Source: Durusdinium trenchii (Eukaryota; Sar; Dinophyceae; Suessiales; Symbiodiniaceae). Taken from it: 64,000 bases of DNA. The stretch lies in contig CAXAMN010004224.1 in NCBI GenBank assembly GCA_963970005.1, positions 221,108 to 285,107 of the forward strand. Direction: 5' to 3'. The position numbers were made by a program, and so were the translations under genes. The notes under the pieces are model-generated. The model was not told the origin of the DNA. It did no database searches and saw nothing but the letters and a program-made list of their open reading frames with translations. Positions 1-8,700 of this stretch are shown piece after piece (position 1 is the stretch's first letter; every line of letters starts with the position of its first letter).

Positions 1-1629
1 CAACAGATGTTACAAGCTCCATAGAAAAGGCACCAACCCGCAAGACCTCTTTTGTGGGACACGATTCTTCATGGCTCAGTTCTTCGTTTCGGCACGGACG
101 GCTCCAGGAGCCAGTGGAAGAGTGGAAAGTGTCGAGTTCGGGACACATCTTCGAAGCGAGCCTCAGCCAAAAAGGTAGCGGAGGTGTCGGTTGGCGAATT
201 CGTGTCGGTGCTCAAGCCGATGATGGGGCATGTGATGGGGCATGTGGTGCGGCACTTATTAGGGAGTTTTCTTTGGAGGCGAATTCTTTCTGGGGTGATG
301 TGGCACGGTACACGGCGAAGAGTCGTGAGGGCATGTGAGGGCCGGGCCTGAAATGGAAATATAATATATACCTGGACCTTCTTAAAATGTACCCTTGAAA
401 ATAGGACATTGCCCAGGAAAAAACAGGTACATCTGTTACTTGTCATTTTGCTGAGGTACGAGCTGAGACTCCAGGTAGACAAGAAGTAACTAGTATCTCG
501 AAAACCAGAACCGAAGCGATGGGAAGACGGACCTGTCCAAGAAAAACCACCGATCAGACGACGACTTGATGAAGCAGCAAAGAGCCAGGAAAACGAGGCA
601 CACACAGCACTCACCTGGAGCATCCTGTCTGGGTGTGGTGTTTGGAGATCCGAAGATCTCGTCCAGGACACCGTCCAGCGCCAGGTCCGTCCAGCGTCCG
701 CTCGTCCGATCGATCCAGAAGACCTGGAGCTTCGACCTGGCTGTTGGATTCATGGAGGGAAGACCCCCAGTGGTGTAGAACCGAAGTTGGGTCATCTAGG
801 GCCTAGGGTCTGTCCCAGTCAACCTGTACGAGTCGGTAAAAACAAAAGAACATCATTGAGAGAGATCAGCCTGAGCCCCAGGCCCCATCATCCACTGGGT
901 TCTGGGTCCATGCGAGATATATACGCAAATGCATCCCAATGTATGTCCCAATGGTATAGGGTACAGTACCTGGCATCAACCCCCTCATGTTTCGCCCAAA
1001 AAGGACCCAGCCACCGCGTCGGTCGTAGAATCTGCGCGGTCGTCGCCTCCCGTCCCGTCCCACACCGACCCGGGTCGTCTCCCGGCCCAGGGAGGTCTCG
1101 TTGCTCCGAGCCCTACTGGTTGCCAGCTTTTCCGATCGCTTGCTGACCACCCGCAAAAGCGCCGCCCAGAGGAAGCAAGCCTTTCCTTGTTCGCCGGAGC
1201 GTTCAGGGCCGGAAGCGTGGGGAAGGGTTGAACACCATGTTCTTTGTTGTTTAATGACACGTTTGAATGATCAATCAATCGAGTTGTTCCGCCAAGTTTC
1301 ATCAAGTTTGGGTTCTTCTTTGATCCGAAAACAGTTTGTGGGTCCAATCCGCAGGTCCTTGGCCGAGGCTTCCTTTTGAAGTGGGGCCTTGTGGCCATCG
1401 CGAGAGAGATTCTTGACAATGGAAGTCAGAAACCAAGTCAAGATCCACCCGTCCAGTCCAGGTGTTGTTGTGCTATTTTCGTTGGGTTGGCTGCATGGGA
1501 GGGTATAGTGAATATTTGACCTGCCAACCATGAGGAAGGAGCAATGCTCCTGTTCGAACTATGGTCATTCCAGAGGCATTGGCCGCATTGGTGTCAAAGT
1601 GTGTATAGGAACATAATCCAAAACCTTTT
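1..1629. other. Left flank, no confident gene
   Basis: I see no recognisable gene here. A plus-strand frame around 150-250 (AKKVAEVSVGEFVSVLK) and another near 1156-1220 (KSAAQRKQAFPC) could be small exons, but neither matches a family I know. The 200-codon minus-strand frame at 69-671 has no family features and looks like chance. Confidence 0.4.
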
Positions 1630-1634
1630 AAAAC
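1630..1634. repeat. Target-site duplication, low-coordinate copy (AAAAC)
   Basis: The 5-bp sequence AAAAC directly precedes the LTR here and recurs at 10693-10697 directly after the other LTR. A 5-bp duplication is the usual size for Ty1/copia integrases. Confidence 0.8.
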
Positions 1635-1751
1635 CATGCTTCACAGAAAGCGGTCTTTGTTTTCTTGAGCCAAACACGAAGGCAGTTAAGCCTGGTTTAG
1701 TGTACCTAGTTGTACACTTCTCGTTTTGTGCGTCCTGTTTCAAGATCCGCA
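1635..1751 (-). repeat. 3' LTR of the copia element (117 bp)
   Basis: It is identical base for base to 10576-10692. Read on the minus strand it begins TGCGGATC and ends AGCATG; a strict TG...CA boundary would make it 115 bp (1637-1751), but the 117-bp boundary is the one that leaves matching 5-bp flanks. It contains the near-palindrome GTGTACCTAGTTGTACAC. Such a short LTR leaves little room for U3/R/U5 signals. Confidence 0.93.
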
Positions 1752-1763
1752 CTCCCCCCGTCC
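1752..1763 (-). promoter_or_regulatory. Polypurine tract for plus-strand priming
   Basis: Directly inside the 3' LTR, the minus strand reads GGACGGGGGGAG, a purine-rich run in the position expected for the polypurine tract that primes second-strand DNA synthesis. Only about 30 bp separate it from the ORF2 stop codon. Confidence 0.75.
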
Positions 1764-1790
1764 TTCTCAGGACGAAAGCTTCAGATGTTG

Positions 1791-4700
1791 TCACATCTGG
1801 CGTGATCCATTTCGGATCAAGAACAGAGAAAATCCCACCCAGCTGCCCGGTCCAGGCAGCTCAGCTCTGCGCCAATCGCTGTCGATGGCCACACGTCGAT
1901 GCCATTCGGTGCCTTTCCATGCCGCCGTGATCCTCATGAACTCGAGGTTGTCGATCTCCTCAGGGCAGCTGCGGTGCTCGGGATGAAAGCGTTGCACACG
2001 AGCACTTCCATGGTAGCGAACTAGCCACCTGCAGCCATCCATAGTCAGGTGATCCCACCTGTCACTTTTGAGCGTTGGTTTGTAGAACAACGCTTCTTCT
2101 TCCAGGAGGTCCTGCACGTGGTTCAAGATCTCAGGCGTCCAAAATACCGAGTTCTGGAACTCCAGCTGATCATCCATCATGCCCCCAACCGGCATCAAAA
2201 GCTGCGCCGGTGGAGCCTTCCCAGGCCTGTTCCACGGCCTGTCAGTTGCCGGCTGCCGCATTCGCTCCAGCGTAGGAGGTCCCGTCGAGCTCGAACTCCT
2301 CGCCGCCGCGGCCGACTTAGAAACCCCTTGGAGAGTGGTTCCCGCAGCCTTTGAAGTGTGCCCCATGGCAGTCCCCATCGCCTTTGAAGATGCCATCGCC
2401 GCCTGCCCTCGCTCAGCAGCTTCACTCTGCCTTGAAGAACCACTCGATGTAGCCCCCCCATAGCCACGCGGTTGAAATGGTACAGGAGGTTGTTTAGGAG
2501 GGGGCACCGGAGGCCGCCTTGCATGTGGCGGAGACTTCACCACCAGCCGCTCATTTGGGATGAGGCGAATCGTCTGGGTCTCCATGTCCACCTCTTCAGG
2601 CCGCAACATCCGGATGCCCTCACTGGTGACCACCATCGGCGGTCTGGTCATGTCGTAGGTGCCCTCGTCCATAGCCTCTTGCGTCACCCTGCTGTTCGTG
2701 TAGTGCACCTCTTCCGGCTGCCCTGCATCTCCTCCAAGCCATTCGCGTCCACCTCGGAAGACAGCAGGCAGCCTCATCTGGATGCGCCCCCACACGCCAT
2801 GGCTCGCGTTCGCCGCCTCCACCTCGAACACAGTGGAGTTGGGAGCCTCTAGGCTACGGTCTAAACCCCCAGGGCCTTCAGTTTCCGAGACACGTTCCCC
2901 TGGAGGTGGCGCGCGGCCCGACGCCGATGAGTTTCTGGCCTCTTGAACATTTCTTATGTTTTCTTGACGGGTCCGTTGTTCTGACCCCTGTTGGTCTTGT
3001 TCTTCCCTTGCCGGCGATTGCCGCAGGGCACACAAACGAGGTTGCAACCGGGTGGAGTGTTCAGTAGATCTCAATTCTTGTTGAATTTCCCTATCTGACA
3101 TGGTTGAACACTCCCCCGGATCTTGGTCCCTCGTCCAAAAACCCCTGCTAAAACCCCGGCTCACTTCATAGGCCAGCCCAATCGCAAGCGCCGCTGCCAC
3201 CGCCGCCTTTGCAGTGTAGGAAGGCCAGGTCATAGCCGCGCACCCAGCCAAACATGCAGCAAGCTTCGCCACCCGCACCATGGATTCCACCGCGTCCTGC
3301 GAACCCTCCCCATCATCCGCAGCCACCCCACCCAGGTTCTCGACCTTCAGGAGGTTGGTGAACGCCCGGAAGCGGTCCCAGGAAGCTCGAACCGTGATGC
3401 TCTTGGTCAAGTAGTCGGCGATCAGCTGCGTGCCCGCCATGTGGAAGATCTTCCATCGCCCCTGTTGAGCTCGTTCTCGAAGCACGTTAGCTCGGAGTCG
3501 AAGGTGTCTGGTACGCCATGGACCATCCGGATTGCGCACGATGGAGATGGCAGCCTGACTGTCGCCATAGGTGACGATCTCCGGCGTCTCTCCATGCACC
3601 TCCGTCCACAGCGCCTGCAGGGAATCCCCCATAGTTAAGGCCTCCACGTAGGAGTACAGCTCCGCTTCCGCCGTTGACAATGCCAGGCACGATTGCCTGG
3701 ACGTTTCCCACTGCACCGTGGCGCCTGCAATCATCGCCACGATGCCTTGCACACTTTTCTCCCCTTGCGGGGCATACGAAATGTCACTGAAGAGCTCCAC
3801 CAACGATGTAGAGCGCTCCAGAGGAAGATCCCCATGAGGTCCACGATCACCAGGTCCACAGGGAACATAGTGCAGGAAGTATTCCATCGTGCCATTCAAG
3901 TACTCCAGAACATGTTGTCCCACCCGAAGCACCCATCTCGGCCGTTTTGTGACCTCTTTTCCCATAGCGCTGATGGCATAGGACAGGTCAGGCCGACTGC
4001 GAATGGCCACCCACAGGATCTCCCCCACGATGCCCTGCGCTTTCTTGATCTCCTCCGCCATCACCCCTTCTTCCACCTCTGGAGGAGGTACAGCGTCCTT
4101 TGGCAGCGGGACCGTCTTCTTGTCCACGATGTTGTGCCTCTGCAGCAACTCACCCAGGTAGGAGGGTTGACCTAACAACAAACCTCCTTCGTGGCTTTTG
4201 AGCTCGTACCCACAAAACCTCACCCAACCCTGGTCATCCACCGTCTCGGGCGTGGACGTTTTCCACCGGGACTGGATGCACTTAAGAAGACCAGGTCGTG
4301 CCACTGCATCTCCCATCACGAGGAGGTCGTCGACGTACACCAAGAGAAGGCCTCTGACCACCTGCGTCTCCTTCTCCACAATGCGCCACAAGTTGCGCTC
4401 CTTGGTCTGGATCAGGTGGTAGGCGACGTTGTTGTCCTCCCACGCCAGCTCCTCCAGGACCTGATCCCTGTAGATCGCCCAATACGATGGACTCGTATTG
4501 AACCCGTAGAGTGCTTTTCTGATGAGCCAGACCTCATCCGGTTCACAGACTCCCAGGTCCACCATCACCTTCGGCGGCTGAACTGCCACGGGCTTGCCAC
4601 CTGGTTGATGTGGTCGAGGAGCTTGCAGAAACGCGGACTTCACGTCCAACGAGGTGATCTCCCAACGACGTTGACTGGCCTCCAACAGCGATGCCCGAAT

Positions 4701-5771
4701 GAGCACCCCATCCGCCCCACTTGCGTAGGAGCCACCAGGCAAACCTCCCGGAGGTGGATCAGCTTGCTCCGAAGCCAGGTTGCCACAGATCACCGCCCTC
4801 GATCTCTTAGCTCCTGTGCCCCCTTTCTTGCAACAGACCATCTTCCCCGGAACCAGCTCCGTGCCCGGCGCCAACAAATGCCTCTTCGTGGGGACCACCG
4901 CCTCAGTCTCCTTGACCAACACGTCGTACTCATACTGGAACGAAGGCCTCCATGCGTCCGCATTCTCCCGCACCTCCGAGAGCGGGACGGTCATGGTCTG
5001 CAGGACCTGTTCACCTTCTCCACCTTGTTGACCTTGAGCTTGAAGAGCACATAGTCGGATCTGCAGGGCCTTGGCCACCCGACTCAGCTCCATCAACTGA
5101 CCTTCAACTTCATCGCGCCAGCCCAGAAGGTGATTCACCAACTCACCCTGCACCGCCCCTTGCTCCTCCGTGGTCGGCACCTGGTTGATGCACCCCAAAA
5201 GCTGCTCTTGTAGACACCCCTGTTGGTCACCCCAGGAGTCCTCTAGTTCTTGCACTGACAACCACCTCGCCCCTTGGTAGTGCGGCTCGATGTCAACAGC
5301 GGCCAATGCTCCTTCGTCCCCAGTCTCAACCCTCAACGTCCGCACACCTTTGGATGATGACGATGTAGTCGAGATAGGAATGGCCAGAGGGTCATCTCTC
5401 CATATCACAGCTCCCCCGGGCCTCGCGTCTCCAGCTCCCGCGGTCTCACCAGCAACTCCCCCAGGACCTGCTGCGCCCGAAGCTGTGCCCAAAGCTGTTG
5501 TTGAAGAAGGAGAAGAAGTCCCCCCCCGCTGTTGGCATAGTCGCACCTTGTTGTCCTCCAGCTTGAGGAAGGCGTGGTTGCCCATCCAATGGTTGTTTCC
5601 CCCACATGCGATGGTATGGTTGGCCTGGTCGTGGCTCCTCCTCCAACTGTAGGCGAACTTGTGCTTGTTGATCTTCAAGTTCCCGACGTAGGTCCTCCGC
5701 CTCAGTGTTCGGTTGTACAGCTTCTCGAACATGAAGGATCTTGCCATCCTCGGCCTGTACCACCCATCCAT
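1791..5771 (-). CDS. Copia Pol part 2: reverse transcriptase, RNase H and long C-terminal tail
   Basis: This 1326-codon frame holds the replicative half of Pol. The first 80 or so residues overlap ORF1 in another frame and are probably not used, so the Met at 5771 is likely not a true start; the meaningful frame begins near the G8 run. RT shows the first catalytic Asp in SLDVKSAFL (D376), the copia-type LYGFNTSP block and the YVDD box (Y479, D481, D482). RNase H has D663, E702 (STAEAELYS), D737 (TYGDSQAA) and D786 (ADYLTKS). After the RNase H about 530 further residues continue without a stop: hydrophobic runs at about 834-849 and 854-868, a long Pro/Ser/Gln-rich part, and a compact C-terminal block (1250-1282, LVRYHGSARV...SCPEEIDNLEF). 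I believe that block recurs in dinoflagellate elements, but this is from memory. The tail's role is unknown. Confidence 0.92.
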   Translation of the reverse strand: MDGWYRPRMARSFMFEKLYNRTLRRRTYVGNLKINKHKFAYSWRRSHDQANHTIACGGNNHWMGNHAFLKLEDNKVRLCQQRGGTSSPSSTTALGTASGAAGPGGVAGETAGAGDARPGGAVIWRDDPLAIPISTTSSSSKGVRTLRVETGDEGALAAVDIEPHYQGARWLSVQELEDSWGDQQGCLQEQLLGCINQVPTTEEQGAVQGELVNHLLGWRDEVEGQLMELSRVAKALQIRLCALQAQGQQGGEGEQVLQTMTVPLSEVRENADAWRPSFQYEYDVLVKETEAVVPTKRHLLAPGTELVPGKMVCCKKGGTGAKRSRAVICGNLASEQADPPPGGLPGGSYASGADGVLIRASLLEASQRRWEITSLDVKSAFLQAPRPHQPGGKPVAVQPPKVMVDLGVCEPDEVWLIRKALYGFNTSPSYWAIYRDQVLEELAWEDNNVAYHLIQTKERNLWRIVEKETQVVRGLLLVYVDDLLVMGDAVARPGLLKCIQSRWKTSTPETVDDQGWVRFCGYELKSHEGGLLLGQPSYLGELLQRHNIVDKKTVPLPKDAVPPPEVEEGVMAEEIKKAQGIVGEILWVAIRSRPDLSYAISAMGKEVTKRPRWVLRVGQHVLEYLNGTMEYFLHYVPCGPGDRGPHGDLPLERSTSLVELFSDISYAPQGEKSVQGIVAMIAGATVQWETSRQSCLALSTAEAELYSYVEALTMGDSLQALWTEVHGETPEIVTYGDSQAAISIVRNPDGPWRTRHLRLRANVLRERAQQGRWKIFHMAGTQLIADYLTKSITVRASWDRFRAFTNLLKVENLGGVAADDGEGSQDAVESMVRVAKLAACLAGCAAMTWPSYTAKAAVAAALAIGLAYEVSRGFSRGFWTRDQDPGECSTMSDREIQQELRSTEHSTRLQPRLCALRQSPAREEQDQQGSEQRTRQENIRNVQEARNSSASGRAPPPGERVSETEGPGGLDRSLEAPNSTVFEVEAANASHGVWGRIQMRLPAVFRGGREWLGGDAGQPEEVHYTNSRVTQEAMDEGTYDMTRPPMVVTSEGIRMLRPEEVDMETQTIRLIPNERLVVKSPPHARRPPVPPPKQPPVPFQPRGYGGATSSGSSRQSEAAERGQAAMASSKAMGTAMGHTSKAAGTTLQGVSKSAAAARSSSSTGPPTLERMRQPATDRPWNRPGKAPPAQLLMPVGGMMDDQLEFQNSVFWTPEILNHVQDLLEEEALFYKPTLKSDRWDHLTMDGCRWLVRYHGSARVQRFHPEHRSCPEEIDNLEFMRITAAWKGTEWHRRVAIDSDWRRAELPGPGSWVGFSLFLIRNGSRQM

Positions 5772-8700
5772 CGCTCATCATGGGGCTTGGACACATCAAT
5801 CTGCCCTTCACAAATGGTGCCATTAGTCCCCCCTCCTTATGCCACTTCTTCGCCTTCACATACACAGTGGCATAGAATGGCAGCATAGGCAATGTGGGAA
5901 CTCCAAGCTCCTCCAACTGGCGTCTTCGCCTCTCCTCCACCGCGTACCTCATCGCCGATGGCCAGAGTTGACCTGCACATTCATGTTGCGCCAGCAGTAG
6001 CCTCGCGCGCCTTTTGACTTGGTTCACCTCCGCCTCTACATGGCCGTTGGCAGCAGGGTCATCTCCTCCAGTGGACGTTTGTACAATCCCCCATCGACTG
6101 CACCATGCCTCCACCTGTTTGCTGATGAGCTCCTTCGCCCTGTCGGTGTGCAAGCGGTTCACCGCCACCCCCATGGCCTTATACTTGGTGATCAACTTCT
6201 GCAAGCCGACAATCACCTCAGCCTTGGCCCGGGATTCCAGCACCTCCATGCAGGTCACGTGCTTCAGAGGAACTCCACGTTGACACTTTTGGAGCTCCGC
6301 CTCAAAGTCATAGTCATGGGCTGGATCCATGATGTCCTGTTCCTCCTCCATCACCCCCACGTCCTCCCCCGGTTCTGGTGCCTCCACCTGTTCCGGCGTA
6401 GGGTCCTCCTTGGGTGTAGGAACCTTTTCATCATGTTGACCTTCCGCCCCATCCTTCGCCGCGACGTCCTTCTCCGCCACGTCCTTCTCCGCCACATCAT
6501 CCTCCGCCACCGCGTTGAAGTCCGGGACCAATGCCACCGCGATCATAGCATAGCGAACAACCCGCCCTGAAGCGCCATCCCTTGTCATGGATAGCGGGCC
6601 CACGATGTCCACCGCCACCGACCACGCCGATGACATTCTTTGGGTGTCCCCTCGACGTCGATGCGGCTTTTGGGTTCCTGCCTGCTCAATGCAACGCCTG
6701 CAGTCCCTGCGAAAGGGTCGATGTCCTTGGCGAAAGTGTGTCGCCCACATATCCTTTTCCCTTTGCGATAGCTTGGCTATCTTTCGTTGTTGTGCTGCAC
6801 CCTGCTCCAACATGCATCGGAGGGACTCCTTAATCGCAGCTCTCAATCCCGGAGCCCACAACGACCAGGACTTTGATGCCTGAATGCTGGCTTGTAGGTC
6901 ATCAGGAAGGGGTTCATCGTCACCTCGTGCTCGAAGTCCATGTAGTTCCATCATCCCCGGCATGTTTGTGAGCAGCGATGTCGGTTTCTTTTTGGAATGC
7001 CCTACGGCACCTTGATCCAGAGTGACCATCCCCATGGACTCCTCCTCCAACAAACCCAAAACTTCCGGCCAACTCCAGAAGGACGGCATTCGTCCACCAT
7101 CCCCCACCATCTTGGCCGGGTCTGCTGGAGACTCCAACAAGAAGCCCGTAGTTCCTTTTGGTCCACCCACCTCCACCTTGGCTTCTTCCGTGGCCAGGTA
7201 GAGTCCAACCTGCTTGATGACGAGGGCCGCGTCGTGGTCCGCCAAACGCTGCTCTGCAACGCTGAGATTCGGTAGCCCGAAGCGATGTGCTCCTCGAATT
7301 CGAAGTGGCCTTGGGCCTGGTCGCCTGAATCGCAGCCTCGACACTGTTCGGCATGGGGGTCCCCCGATGATGGCTGCCAAAGTTCCTTGCCTGGCCAAAC
7401 GCATCAAGAAAGCCCACAACACCGGGTTGTGCAGGTCCTGCGACTTGTTGTGCATGATGTCCAATGTAATGACCTCGCAGTCATACTTTTTGAGCTCCTC
7501 CCACTCGTCGGCCTTTTCCCCCGCGAAGAGATGAAGCACCACACGTTTAGCCGCCAGCAGCCGTCGTCGCTGCCGTCGATTCCATGGAAGAGCACCACCA
7601 CCAAAATCATGCTCCTCCGTCATGTACCGGAAGATCCTGGCAGGAACCTCGGGGAAGCGTTGGCTCCACCACGTCAGCAGCTCCTCCTCCAAGTTCTCCT
7701 CCCGGTAAACATCATCATGTTTTTTCCTCTCCACCTCCTCGATCTCCCGGATGAGCAGCAGAGCGTCCTCCTCCAGCACCACGGGACAACCTTCACGAAG
7801 GCGAGAAACGATCTTCCCCTTGCGGGGGTGCTCCACAGCACAACCACTCCTGGACCACACCATCTTGTAGCCCAGCTCAATCAACCCTCGAACCGGCACG
7901 ATGGGCTCCACCGCGTCGGCCGACAACAACGTACCCGTCACCGGGTCTTGATGCAGCATGATTGAGCCATGTGCCAACTCCACATGAACCCTCTCAGCCT
8001 TTTCCAGTTCACCAGGTAGAGCTTGACGAAGGGGGTGCGTTGCACCACCATCCAAAAGCCCCAATGCGGTGCCCGCGTCCAAGTTGCCACCCACGTCCAT
8101 GAACTTGAGCTTGATGGCCTTGACCTTGGCACTCCGCAATGACTTCAACAAAGCCGATGCCTCCCCCATCAAGGTGTCGATGGAGTCCGACTTGTTCGGC
8201 ATGGGACCCCCTGCAACTCCGGAACCGGCTTCCGCCTCAGTCTTTTTCCCCGAAGCACCAGTGGCCTCTTCAACCTTCACCTTAAGTGGCTCTCTTTCCG
8301 GCGACGAAGGCTGTGAATCCTCCCCCCGCACCTTAGCCACCTTCACATTCTCCTCCTTCCCGAACTCCTTCTTCACATACGGACAATCACGCCGAGTGTG
8401 GTTGAGGCCGGAACAGAAGAAGCACCGATTTTCCTTGGGGCTGAGGGTGCCATGCTTGAACTTGCATCGATCCCCTCTTCGACAGCCCTTGCCCGACAAC
8501 CAAAAGCGACAGTCGCCCTTGAACTCCACCCCAGCGGCCTTGGACTCCTGCGCAATTCCCGTCGCCGAAGTCGCCGTCGTTGATGAAGCCCCCAACGCTG
8601 CTGCCTTCACAAATGGAACGGTCGTTTTTCCCGCTCCCCCAATTCCTCCAGCGCCCAACGCCTGCTCTTCGGTCTCAGCCTGCAGCAGCTCCGCGAAGGT

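Noticed and set aside
69..671. 200-codon minus-strand ORF
   Set aside because: Composition is not protein-like and no motif is seen; overlapping plus frames are equally good.
2049..5652. Plus-strand ORFs of 60-290 codons across the retrotransposon
   Set aside because: They are shadows of the minus-strand pol frame; none has its own family motif.
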